Assembly (NCBI RefSeq): GCF_017901175.1
Contig: NZ_CP072793.1
Coordinates: 1,178,001-1,242,000 of the forward strand
DNA from: Thiothrix unzii
GTDB taxonomy: Bacteria; Pseudomonadota; Gammaproteobacteria; Thiotrichales; Thiotrichaceae
Reading direction: 5' to 3'
Length of the DNA stretch: 64,000 nucleotides
Below, in pieces: positions 33,968 to 42,021 of this stretch (positions within the stretch are counted from its first letter, which is position 1; every line of letters starts with the position of its first letter). A model generated the notes under the pieces. That model had not been told where the DNA came from and did no database searches. It worked only from the letters and a program-made list of their open reading frames with translations. The position numbers were made by a program, and so were the translations under genes.

Positions 33968-35020
33968 TCAGGATAAACCACTGAATTCCCGTCGTACTGG
34001 ATAGGTTTTGCGTAACTGGTCGAAATGGAGGGATACATCCAGTTCCTTGTTGTACAGCAACGCATTCATGCGTCGGTCATCTTCACGAATATTGTAAGCA
34101 TGGAGGATGTCCCGGCGTTTATCTTCTGTGTCTGTATTGGGTAATGGTTCGGTCGGGGGCAACGGCGACTGCCAACACGGTTGCACCTGTAAAAACTCAC
34201 AGCAGGCACGATACACCATCTCCGTGCCGCGCACTCTTCCATCAAGGCTGTAACCCGCAATATGCGGTGTACCCAGCAAGGTATGTTGGAGCATGGTCAG
34301 GTTGATGGCGGGTTCGTTTTCCCATGTATCCAGCACCACATCCAAATCAACACGGGTTTGTAAGCGTTTCAGTAAGGTGCTTTCGTCCACCACCCCGCCA
34401 CGCGCGGTGTTCAGCAATAACGTGCCGGGGCGCAAGCGGTTAATCCTTGCCGCATCCAGCAGCCGAAACGTCGGGTATTCGCCAACGCGAGTAAAAGGGA
34501 CGTGCAGCGTGACAATATCGCAGGCAAGAGCCGCTTCCAGTGAATGCAAACCGCTGTAGCCTTGCGCTTGCAGGGGTGGGTCATTCGCCACACAACACAG
34601 CCCTTGGGCTTCACACAATTGCCTGACCCGTGAGCCGACGTTGCCATGCCCGATAATGCCGATGCTGCGCCCCTGCAACGGTTTGTCCCGCAGCAATGAC
34701 CAATGGCTGACGGCAGCCAGCACGTATTCCGCCGCCGATACCGCATTGCAACCGGGCGCACGCGCAAAGCCGATACCCTGTTTGCGCAGGTAATCGAGGT
34801 CAATGTGGTCAAAACCCGCCGTGGCGGTGGCGACGAAACGCACCGACGTACCTGCCAGCAGTTGCGCATTCACCTTGGTGACAGAACGTACCACCAATAT
34901 ATCCGTGTCCTGCAAATCGGCATTGCACATAACACGCCCTGCCACCAGCCGGGTTTGCCCCAGTGTATTAAAGGCTTCAGCAGCGTAAGGAATGTTTTCA
35001 TCAAGGGTAATCGTCAGCAC
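33968..35020 (-). CDS. pdxB: PdxB, erythronate-4-phosphate dehydrogenase
   Basis: The 350-residue D-2-hydroxyacid dehydrogenase has the NAD motif GIIGHGNVGSRVRQL, substrate-side residues in LLNTARGGVVDES and WENEPAINLTML, and the catalytic His in GTPHIAGYSLDG. The C-terminal PdxB dimerisation extension is present. It makes 3-hydroxy-4-phospho-2-oxobutanoate for pyridoxal phosphate synthesis; serC, whose product performs the next step, is in the same operon. Adjacent to bioB (TGAATG junction). Confidence 0.94.
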   Translation of the reverse strand: MLTITLDENIPYAAEAFNTLGQTRLVAGRVMCNADLQDTDILVVRSVTKVNAQLLAGTSVRFVATATAGFDHIDLDYLRKQGIGFARAPGCNAVSAAEYVLAAVSHWSLLRDKPLQGRSIGIIGHGNVGSRVRQLCEAQGLCCVANDPPLQAQGYSGLHSLEAALACDIVTLHVPFTRVGEYPTFRLLDAARINRLRPGTLLLNTARGGVVDESTLLKRLQTRVDLDVVLDTWENEPAINLTMLQHTLLGTPHIAGYSLDGRVRGTEMVYRACCEFLQVQPCWQSPLPPTEPLPNTDTEDKRRDILHAYNIREDDRRMNALLYNKELDVSLHFDQLRKTYPVRREFSGLS

Positions 35021-35023
35021 GGT

Positions 35024-35911
35024 TTAAGCTCCCAATTGTTCGGCAATCTTGTTCAGTACCAGCCACTTTTTGCCGCACCATTGCGGCGCAAGGAGGATGT
35101 CGGGTGAGGCGGTAGCAGTCACACGGTGAAAAGTAACATCCGGTGGTGTTTTACGAATCAGGGTGACGGCAAGTTCCACGTATTCATCCAGTGTCAGCGG
35201 TTGGTATTCATTGCGCCGCCATTCATTCGCCAGTTGCGTGCCTTTGACGACGTGTAGCGGGTGTAATTTTAAGCCTTCCACGCCCAAATCCAGCACCCGT
35301 TGCAGCGTTACGCGGCTGTGAGAAGCACCTTCACCGGGTAATCCCGCAATCAAGTGGGTACATACCGGCAACTGGCGAGCATGGGCGCGTTGCACTGCAT
35401 CCGCATAGGCGGCGAAACCATGCCCCCTGTTGACCCGGCGTAAGGTACGATCGAAGCTGGATTGTAGTCCCAGTTCCAGCCATACCTCATAGCCTTGGTC
35501 GCGGTAACTGGCGAGTAAATCCAGCACAGCATTGGGGACACAATCCGGGCGCGTGCCAATACTCAAACCGATGACATCCGGTTCTGCGAGTGCTTGGTCA
35601 TAGAGCGGTTTCAGCACTTCCAGCGTGGCATAGGTGTTGGTGTATGCCTGAAAATAAGCGAGGAATTTTTTCGCCCCGGTACGTTTTGCCAATACCGCCC
35701 GCCCTGCGGCAATTTGCTCGGCGATGGTAGGCGGGTGCCTGCCTTGTGGGTTGAAGGAGGCATTATTGCAAAAGGTGCAACCGCCGCGCCCGATACTGCC
35801 ATCACGGTTGGGGCAGGTGAAGCTGGCATTGAGGGCGAGTTTATGTACCCGCTCGCCGTGGCGGTGTAGCAGGTATTGCCCGAAAGTGTTGAGGTGTTTG
35901 GCAAGGTTCAT
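35024..35911 (-). CDS. yhcC: YhcC-type radical SAM protein (TIGR01212 family)
   Basis: The 295-residue protein has TCPNRDGSIGRGGCTFCNN, supplying the three cluster cysteines in the CX(n)CxxC spacing of this family, followed by LAYFQAYTNTYA, IGLSIGTRPDC and LELGLQSSFDRTLRRVNRGH. The family is widespread and its E. coli member YhcC is poorly characterised; no substrate can be claimed. It lies between serC and pdxB with three to four base gaps, so it is cotranscribed. Confidence 0.9.
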   Translation of the reverse strand: MNLAKHLNTFGQYLLHRHGERVHKLALNASFTCPNRDGSIGRGGCTFCNNASFNPQGRHPPTIAEQIAAGRAVLAKRTGAKKFLAYFQAYTNTYATLEVLKPLYDQALAEPDVIGLSIGTRPDCVPNAVLDLLASYRDQGYEVWLELGLQSSFDRTLRRVNRGHGFAAYADAVQRAHARQLPVCTHLIAGLPGEGASHSRVTLQRVLDLGVEGLKLHPLHVVKGTQLANEWRRNEYQPLTLDEYVELAVTLIRKTPPDVTFHRVTATASPDILLAPQWCGKKWLVLNKIAEQLGA

Positions 35912-35914
35912 GGG

Positions 35915-37000
35915 TTAGCCATACCGTTGCATGAAATCTTGCATAAAATCTACCAACGCCTCTACGCCTGCTTCAGGCATGGCGTTGTAGATACTGGCAC
36001 GCATTCCACCCAGAAAACGGTGTCCTTGCAGGTTCGCAAGTCCTGATTCCAAAGCTTCCGCTAAAAACAGGTTTTCATGCTGCTTATCCGCCAGCATGAA
36101 TGGCACATTCATCCGGGAACGGTACGGTGGTTCAACTGGGTTTTGATAGAAACCGTGGGATGCGTCAATGGTTGCATATAACTTCTGGGCTTTACGCGCA
36201 TTAGTCGCCGCGAGGCTTGTCACCCCACCTTGCTGCTTAATCCATTGGAAAACCAGACCGGATAAATACCACGCATAGGTGGGTGGGGTGTTATACATGG
36301 ATTGGTGATCAGCCAGTATTTGGTAATCGTACAAGCTTGGCGTGCCACTGGCACTGTTACCGAGTAGATCATCACGGACAATAACCACGACCAAACCGGC
36401 TGGGCCGATGTTTTTCTGTGCGCCAGCATAAATCAGCCCGAACTGACTGACATTGACTGGGCACGACAAGATGCTGGAAGACATATCCGCCACCAGTGGT
36501 ACATCACCCGTTTCTGGCACAAAGGGGAACTCAACGCCCCTGATCGTTTCGTTCGGGGTGTAGTGAAGGTAGGCAGCGTGGGGGTTACAGTTCCAGCTAG
36601 TGAATGCCGGTATATGGGTGTAGCTACTGGCTTTCGTGGAAGTGACTACCTTGACGTTGCAGTATTTGTTCGCTTCATGGATGGCTTTGGATGACCAATC
36701 CCCCGTTTCAACATAATCAGCAGTGCGTTTGCCACGCAATAAATTCATTGGAATCATGGCAAATTGGCTGCTGGCGCCACCTTGCAAAAACAGCACCTTA
36801 TAATTCGGTGGGATACCCATAATGTCACGCAAGTCCGCTTCTGCTTGGGCGGCGATGGACATAAATTCCGTTCCCCGATGGCTCATTTCTATGACAGACA
36901 TTCCCGTGCCTTGCCAATTCAGCATTTCACGTTGCGCTTGTTCGAGGATGGGTTGCGGCAACATGGCGGGGCCAGCACTAAAATTAAATACGTGGTTCAC
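35915..37000 (-). CDS. serC: SerC, phosphoserine/phosphohydroxythreonine aminotransferase
   Basis: The 361-residue fold-type I aminotransferase starts at GTG (MNHVFNFSAGPAMLPQPI). Family blocks include EMSHRGTEF, FLQGGASSQFAMIPMNLL and the PLP lysine in GLIYAGAQKNIGPAGLVVV. It works in serine and pyridoxal phosphate synthesis, acting after PdxB. An out-of-frame ATG two bases upstream is rejected. It is the first gene of the serC-yhcC-pdxB-bioB operon. Confidence 0.95.
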   Translation of the reverse strand: MNHVFNFSAGPAMLPQPILEQAQREMLNWQGTGMSVIEMSHRGTEFMSIAAQAEADLRDIMGIPPNYKVLFLQGGASSQFAMIPMNLLRGKRTADYVETGDWSSKAIHEANKYCNVKVVTSTKASSYTHIPAFTSWNCNPHAAYLHYTPNETIRGVEFPFVPETGDVPLVADMSSSILSCPVNVSQFGLIYAGAQKNIGPAGLVVVIVRDDLLGNSASGTPSLYDYQILADHQSMYNTPPTYAWYLSGLVFQWIKQQGGVTSLAATNARKAQKLYATIDASHGFYQNPVEPPYRSRMNVPFMLADKQHENLFLAEALESGLANLQGHRFLGGMRASIYNAMPEAGVEALVDFMQDFMQRYG

Positions 37001-37072
37001 ATTGACTCAATTCTGAGGAGTTAAACAATTACAGGTGACGATTACTTGAATTCATGGGGTGCGTGGCAAGCT

Positions 37073-37720
37073 TCATTCTAGATAAACCATATTCCACAGT
37101 CTTTTCCGCCATGTTTTGTCGGGTGGTGAAGGATCAGGTTGTGTAGCGGCTGGGGTAATAAGAGCTTGCGTAGCCGTTTCTGTTACCAATGGTTGGGCGG
37201 GCAAGTCAACAGGCTGGGGTGGCGATGGCTGGCGACAAGATTGTAGCACTTGAATGAGCAGGTCAAGGATGTCCGCTTGGTTACGGGCATCAATCGGAAC
37301 CAGCTCCACCCTTATGGGCAGGTTTTCCTGTGCCCACTGTCGGTAACGTTCTAAAGGTTCTGTGCGAGTATGATCGCAGTGGGTTATGCCTACCACCACC
37401 TGCTGACTTGCCAACAGATGGGAAAATTTGGCGGTATGGCGTTTCAGGTCGCGGAAGGGGTTGTTACGGCGATTATCCAGCATCACAAGCAAGCCATTGG
37501 CACTTTGGATCAAAATATCCCCGATAGGGTCAAAAGAGCCTTCCCCGGAAATACCGTACAAATGAGCCTGTTCTGTGGGGCTTAGATTGGCAACACCATA
37601 ATCTACAGACATACCACCCAACATCGTGGATGAAGCCTTGCCATCATCACTGACAGACTGCACTGCCGTCGTTTTTCCCGCACCATCAGGCCCGGTAATA
37701 ATGACGTTATATCGTTTCAC
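37073..37720 (-). CDS. Small Ras-like/Arf-like GTPase with Pro-rich tail
   Basis: The 215-residue protein has P-loop GPDGAGKTT and a switch region ending in YGISGEGSFD. The specificity motif is GITHCDHT instead of NKxD, as in some bacterial MglA/roadblock-type GTPases. A Pro/Gln/Thr-rich tail runs from about residue 165. The GTG start has GGAGG upstream; a longer frame would run through the FNR-type palindrome and is rejected. The partner is unknown. The gene diverges from the anaerobic ribonucleotide reductase operon and shares its regulatory palindrome. Confidence 0.7.
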   Translation of the reverse strand: MKRYNVIITGPDGAGKTTAVQSVSDDGKASSTMLGGMSVDYGVANLSPTEQAHLYGISGEGSFDPIGDILIQSANGLLVMLDNRRNNPFRDLKRHTAKFSHLLASQQVVVGITHCDHTRTEPLERYRQWAQENLPIRVELVPIDARNQADILDLLIQVLQSCRQPSPPQPVDLPAQPLVTETATQALITPAATQPDPSPPDKTWRKRLWNMVYLE

Positions 37721-37781
37721 TTTGTATCCTGCCTCCCTGCATTTGTATGCGAACCTAGTGTAGCTTCCTTTACATTCACCG

Positions 37782-37825
37782 CCTTGACTTAAGTCAAGGT
37801 TGATTGCTTGAATTCTACATATAGT
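37782..37825. promoter_or_regulatory. FNR/CRP-family palindrome with class II promoter for the nrdD operon
   Basis: CCTTGACTTAAGTCAAGG (37782-37799) is a perfect 18-base palindrome whose core TTGAC-TTAA-GTCAA matches the FNR/DNR layout. With the site centred at -41.5, TATAGT sits exactly at the -10 position on the plus strand (37820-37825), giving a start near 37832. On the minus strand TACACT is at the corresponding spot for the GTPase gene. Confidence 0.7.
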
Positions 37826-37880
37826 GCTTTTCACAAATTAAATCACTACATGTAGTATTCACAACGAGGTATCACTAACG

Positions 37881-38786
37881 ATGTATAGCCCTTTCTCACC
37901 TGATAATGACGCTCTATACCAATGCTGGCGTGAGCAAAAGTTACAACACTATCCGATATATCTGGATGATCTGATTGTGGAAGTCCGTGATCCGCGCCAC
38001 CTGACCGTTACGGAACACCAAGCGATGCTGGCTCGCTGCCGCAAGGCTAATATGGTGATTTATGCGGGCAAAACCGGGGATGATCCCGACCGCTCCATTC
38101 CACACCGCATGGCGCAGCAATTTGGCTTGCAGCATCTCGACCACAATTGGTTGGCGGATAATGATGGGCTGACATCTTTGACCGTTGCTGCTGTGAATAG
38201 TGGGGCACGCGAACATTACATCCCCTACAGCAACCGCCTGATCCAGTGGCATACCGACGGCTATTACAATCTGCCGGAACAACAAATCCACGGACTGCTG
38301 CTGCATTGTGTGCAAAGTGCGCCAGAGGGCGGCGAAAATCGTCTGCTGGATCACGAAATTGCCTACCTGCGCCTGCGTGACCAAAACCCAGACTACATCC
38401 GCGCCCTGATGCAGCCGGATGTGATGACCATCCCCGCCCGCACCGATGGTGACATCGTGGCACGTGCGAAAAATGTCGGGCCGGTATTTTCGGTTGACGC
38501 GGTGACAGGGGATTTGCATATGCGCTACACCATCCGGGGTAGGAATGTGGTATGGAAGGATGACCCGCTGACCCGCGAAGCACTGGCAGCCCTTGGCGAC
38601 TGGCTGGAAGGTGACTCGACCTACATTTTCCGGGGCAAGCTCGAACCGGGCATGGGTTTGGTCAGCAATAATGTGCTGCACGACCGCAGCGGCTTTACGG
38701 ACACGCAAGACCGTCGCCGCCTGCTATACCGCGCCCGTTACATGGACAGGCTGGCAGGTACGGGGGTAAGGGAGTGGCTGGCATGA
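37881..38786 (+). CDS. TauD/TfdA-family Fe(II)/2-oxoglutarate dioxygenase-like protein
   Basis: The 301-residue protein has the iron-binding HxD in LIQWHTDGYYN and the distal His in NNVLHDRSGF, followed by an Arg (RRRLLYRARY) for 2-oxoglutarate, so the active site looks complete. The family hydroxylates small molecules using O2. Its gene overlaps nrdD as ATGA and follows the FNR-type promoter, an odd place for an O2-dependent enzyme. It could protect, scavenge or act during oxygen shifts, or have a non-oxygenase role; the substrate is unknown. Confidence 0.8.
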   Translation: MYSPFSPDNDALYQCWREQKLQHYPIYLDDLIVEVRDPRHLTVTEHQAMLARCRKANMVIYAGKTGDDPDRSIPHRMAQQFGLQHLDHNWLADNDGLTSLTVAAVNSGAREHYIPYSNRLIQWHTDGYYNLPEQQIHGLLLHCVQSAPEGGENRLLDHEIAYLRLRDQNPDYIRALMQPDVMTIPARTDGDIVARAKNVGPVFSVDAVTGDLHMRYTIRGRNVVWKDDPLTREALAALGDWLEGDSTYIFRGKLEPGMGLVSNNVLHDRSGFTDTQDRRRLLYRARYMDRLAGTGVREWLA

Positions 38787-40495
38787 GCTGCGTGGCGGTT
38801 GCCGACACCATCGACAGCTATTTGCAACAGCGTGATTGGCGGGTAAATGCCAACGCCAATCAGGGCTATTCCGTGGGTGGGCTGATCCTGAACACGGCGG
38901 GGAAAATGATTGCCAACTACTGGCTCGACCATGTGTACCCGCCGGATATTGGGCAGGCGCACCGTGAGGGCGACGTGCATATCCACGACCTCGATATGCT
39001 AGGTGGTTATTGCGCGGGCTGGTCATTGCGTACCCTGCTACATGAAGGCTTCAATGGCGTGCCGGGGCGTACCGATGCCAAAGCACCCAAGCATCTGGAC
39101 AGCGCCTTGTGGCAGGCGGTGAATTTCCTCGGCACATTGCAAAACGAATGGGCGGGCGCACAGGCGTTCAGTTCCTTCGATACCTACCTCGCGCCCTACA
39201 TCCGCAAGGATGCGCTGGACTATGGCTATGTGCGGCAACTGATGCAGTCGTTCATTTTCAACCTGAATTTCCCTTCGCGCTGGGGGTCGCAAACCCCGTT
39301 CACAAATTTGACCTTCGACTGGACGTGCCCGGATGACCTGAAACCGCAGATTCCGGTAATTGCGGGGGAAGAAATGCCCTTCAGCTACGGCGACTGCCAA
39401 GCGGAAATGGGCATGATCAACCGTGCTTTCCTCGAAATCATGGAAGAAGGCGATGCGTGTGGGCGGGTGTTTACCTTCCCGATCCCCACCTACAACATTA
39501 CCCGCGATTTTCCGTGGGATGCCCCTGACACCGATTTGCTGTTTCGGGTCACGGCGAAATACGGTTTGCCGTACTTCCAGAATTTCCTGAAATCAGGGTT
39601 AGAACCGGGCATGGTGCGCTCGATGTGTTGTCGCCTGCAACTGGATTTAAGCCAACTGGAACGGCGTGGTAATGGTTTGTTTGGCTCGGCGGAACAGACG
39701 GGTTCGCTGGGGGTATTCACGATCAATTGCGCCCGACTTGGCTATGTGTATCGGGGTGACAGGACAGGGCTGTTTGCGCGGTTGGATACCTTGCTGGAAT
39801 TGGGGCGTGATAGTCTGGAAATCAAACGCAAGGTCATCCAGCAACACATGGATCAGGGGCTTTACCCCTACACCCAACGTTATCTGGGGACTTTGCGTAA
39901 CCATTTTTCCACCATCGGCGTGAACGGGGTGAACGAGATGATCCGCAATTTCAGCGCGGATACCGCCCACATCGGCGAAGCAGGCGGACAAATACTGGCA
40001 GTACGTTTGTTGCGCCACATCCGGCGGCGTTTGCGTGAGTTTCAGGCGGAAACTGGGCATATGTACAATCTGGAGGCTACTCCGGCGGAAGGCACGACCT
40101 ACCGTTTTGCCAAGGAAGACCGCAAACGCTTCCCCGATATTTTGCAGGCGGGAACAGCAGAACGCCCGTATTACACCAATTCCACCCAGTTGCCCGTCGG
40201 CTACACCGATGACCCGTTTGTGGCACTGAGCCTGCAAGATGGGCTGCAAACCCTGTACAACGGCGGCACGGTGCTGCACCTGTATATGCAGGAACGCATT
40301 TCCAGTGTGGCAGCCTGCAAGCAATTGGTGCGTCGCAGTCTGGAACGTTTCCGCCTGCCGTACATCACGGTGACACCCACCTTCTCCATCTGCCCCAAAC
40401 ACGGTTATCTCGCAGGGGAACATGAGTTCTGCCCGCGCTGTGACGAAAAATTATTACGCCAAAAACGAGAGGAATCCTTATGCACCATTCAGTAA
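38783..40495 (+). CDS. nrdD: NrdD catalytic subunit lacking the ATP-cone and glycyl-radical domain
   Basis: The 570-residue class III ribonucleotide reductase core includes GDVHIHDLDMLGGYCAGWSL (active-site Cys near 77), NFPSRWGSQTPFTNLTF, TFPIPTYNITRDF and the Zn site C537-x2-H540-x9-C550-x2-C553 (SICPKHGYLAGEHEFCPRC). It begins at the catalytic core, so the N-terminal ATP-cone of E. coli NrdD is missing. It stops shortly after the Zn site, before the expected RVxGY motif, which is encoded by the next small gene. The ATG overlaps the dioxygenase stop, with AAGGGAG nine bases ahead. Confidence 0.92.
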   Translation: MSCVAVADTIDSYLQQRDWRVNANANQGYSVGGLILNTAGKMIANYWLDHVYPPDIGQAHREGDVHIHDLDMLGGYCAGWSLRTLLHEGFNGVPGRTDAKAPKHLDSALWQAVNFLGTLQNEWAGAQAFSSFDTYLAPYIRKDALDYGYVRQLMQSFIFNLNFPSRWGSQTPFTNLTFDWTCPDDLKPQIPVIAGEEMPFSYGDCQAEMGMINRAFLEIMEEGDACGRVFTFPIPTYNITRDFPWDAPDTDLLFRVTAKYGLPYFQNFLKSGLEPGMVRSMCCRLQLDLSQLERRGNGLFGSAEQTGSLGVFTINCARLGYVYRGDRTGLFARLDTLLELGRDSLEIKRKVIQQHMDQGLYPYTQRYLGTLRNHFSTIGVNGVNEMIRNFSADTAHIGEAGGQILAVRLLRHIRRRLREFQAETGHMYNLEATPAEGTTYRFAKEDRKRFPDILQAGTAERPYYTNSTQLPVGYTDDPFVALSLQDGLQTLYNGGTVLHLYMQERISSVAACKQLVRRSLERFRLPYITVTPTFSICPKHGYLAGEHEFCPRCDEKLLRQKREESLCTIQ

Positions 40496-40677
40496 ATCCG
40501 CAACCGATTAGGTTGGAAGACAATGAACGCCAGCGTTGCGAAGTGTGGACGCGGGTGATGGGCTACCACCGCCCAGTCAGTTCCTTCAACCCCGGCAAGC
40601 AAAGCGAACACGCCGAACGCCTTCCTTTTGTGGAAAACTCCTCACTGCTAGAAGGAAAACGCGCGTGTTGCAGCTAG
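40480..40677 (+). CDS. Separate glycyl-radical domain of NrdD
   Basis: The 65-residue protein contains RQRCEVWTRVMGYHRPVSS followed by FNPGKQSEHAERLPF. This is the C-terminal glycyl-radical block of NrdD, with the radical-forming Gly28 in RVMGY. It has its own ATG with AGAGGA six bases upstream and overlaps nrdD by 16 bases in the -1 frame, so it looks designed for separate translation rather than being a sequencing slip. It would dock onto the NrdD core and be activated by NrdG, encoded directly after it, as free GrcA (YfiD) does with PflB. Confidence 0.82.
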   Translation: MHHSVNPQPIRLEDNERQRCEVWTRVMGYHRPVSSFNPGKQSEHAERLPFVENSSLLEGKRACCS

Positions 40678-41348
40678 GTGGGCTAGTGCCGCTGACCAGC
40701 ATCGACTTTCCGGGGCATCTGGCGGCGGTTATGTTTTGTCAGGGCTGCCCGTGGCATTGCCGCTACTGCCATAACCCGCATTTGCAGCGTACCGATGTGC
40801 CCAACAAGCTCGAATGGGTAGAAGTGATGCGTTTTTTGCGGGAAAGGGTCGGGTTTCTGGACGGGGTGGTGTTCAGCGGCGGCGAACCCTTGTTACAGCC
40901 ACGTCTGCCGGAAGCAATGCAGGTGGTGAAAGCATTGGGATTCAAGATTGCTTTGCACACAGCGGGGATCATGCCTGCACGCTTGGCGAAAGTGTTGCCT
41001 TATGTGGATTGGGTGGGGCTGGACATCAAAGCCCCGTTCCATGCCTATAAAAAAGTGACGGGACTGGCAGGCAGTGGGTTCAAGGCGGAGGAAAGCCTAG
41101 ACTTGTTGCTGAATGCTCATCATGTAGATTACGAGATTAGGACAACCGTTGATGTTGCTCTGGTGAGGAAATCAGAACTTGAAATACTTGCTGAAACATT
41201 GGCAAAACGTGGGGTAAAACACTTTGTATTACAATCGTGCCAACCATTAACTGTTACTATTCCCATACAAACCACCTATTTGTGGGAGGATACTCGGTTG
41301 TTGGAGAAGTTGGCCGGATTGTTTCCTGTATTTGAAGTCAGAATATAA
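40665..41348 (+). CDS. nrdG: NrdG, anaerobic ribonucleotide reductase activating enzyme
   Basis: The 227-residue radical SAM activase has the motif CPWHCRYC in MFCQGCPWHCRYCHNP and the SAM-binding GGEPL in VVFSGGEPLLQP. It generates the glycyl radical on the NrdD small subunit. The preferred start is GTG 40665 with AAGGA eight bases upstream, overlapping the glycyl-radical gene by 13 bases; a much longer upstream frame covers that gene and is rejected. The last 80 codons are more AT-rich than the first part. Confidence 0.92.
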   Translation: MLQLGGLVPLTSIDFPGHLAAVMFCQGCPWHCRYCHNPHLQRTDVPNKLEWVEVMRFLRERVGFLDGVVFSGGEPLLQPRLPEAMQVVKALGFKIALHTAGIMPARLAKVLPYVDWVGLDIKAPFHAYKKVTGLAGSGFKAEESLDLLLNAHHVDYEIRTTVDVALVRKSELEILAETLAKRGVKHFVLQSCQPLTVTIPIQTTYLWEDTRLLEKLAGLFPVFEVRI

Positions 41349-41381
41349 AGTCTCATTAACGCTGAAGAATAAGGAGTCACT

Positions 41382-41618
41382 ATGCTACCTATTAGAGTAC
41401 TATTTTTTGCCAGTCTGAAAGAGCGGCTTAAACGGGGACAAGCTAATCTGGAAAGTGCTATTGCACTCCCTGTACTGGAGGTCTGGCAGCGTAGTAGTGG
41501 TGAAACGGTATTTCCTGCCAATCTGTTGGTATCCATCAATCAAGAATATGCTAATGCTGAAACATTAGTGCATCCAGGTGATGAAGTTGCTTTCTTCCCC
41601 CCCGTAACTGGAGGGTAA
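41382..41618 (+). CDS. moaD: MoaD, molybdopterin synthase sulfur-carrier subunit
   Basis: The 78-residue beta-grasp protein starts IRVLFFASLKERL and ends in the functional Gly-Gly (FPPVTGG) that is thiocarboxylated and donates sulfur to molybdopterin. AAGGAG precedes the start. No moaE is adjacent; it must lie elsewhere. It follows nrdG by 33 bases in the same direction. This is the third Moco gene of the island, separate from moeA-moaA. Confidence 0.88.
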   Translation: MLPIRVLFFASLKERLKRGQANLESAIALPVLEVWQRSSGETVFPANLLVSINQEYANAETLVHPGDEVAFFPPVTGG

Positions 41619-41706
41619 TTTTTGGAGTCGTTCGGCAGTATTCTCTGTTGCGGTACACCGGATATGATACTCAATGTTAGATAAGCCTCAAAATGGGGAG
41701 AAGCCG

Positions 41707-42021
41707 ATGACAGCGTGGTTCACCAAAAACTTGGGGGATGCCATGCTGGCGCATCCTGCATTGGAACAACTACGAGAACTTTTTGGGCAAACGTATGGCC
41801 TGAATGGATATGCTGATGATACCGCCCTATTTACCCGGCATGAATCAGAGGGGCGGCTTCATTGTGAGGTTAACGTTTATTTTTCTCCTGCTACCTTTTC
41901 CATTGCAACAGTAGTGAACGCAACGCCGTGCAGAAAGCCGATCCCTACTGATTTGGGATTGTTTATGGGTTCTGAGGCAGCTTGGCCTGCCCTTTTCCCT
42001 CACCAAAGAGGTAAACTATGA
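41707..42021 (+). CDS. Unknown small protein between moaD and a methyltransferase
   Basis: The 104-residue protein starts MTAWFTKNLGDAML, with GGGGAGAAG ahead of it; an ATG eleven codons upstream is possible. It is soluble, with a helical N-terminal half and an apparently beta-rich second half (GRLHCEVNVYFSPATFSIATV), ending ALFPHQRGKL. Its stop overlaps the methyltransferase start (ATGA), so the two act from one message. No family is recognised; the nearby moaD suggests a link to molybdenum enzymes but does not prove it. Confidence 0.6.
   Translation: MTAWFTKNLGDAMLAHPALEQLRELFGQTYGLNGYADDTALFTRHESEGRLHCEVNVYFSPATFSIATVVNATPCRKPIPTDLGLFMGSEAAWPALFPHQRGKL

Noticed and set aside
37723-37834. 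N-terminal extension of the GTPase gene
   Set aside because: It would translate through the FNR-type palindrome and promoter; the GTG after GGAGG starts just before the P-loop region and fits the fold.
40480-40677. nrdD frameshift as a simple sequencing error
   Set aside because: The second frame has its own ATG with a well-spaced AGAGGA, its first 15 residues do not look like NrdD sequence, and the core ends cleanly after the Zn site. Read data would still be the final test.
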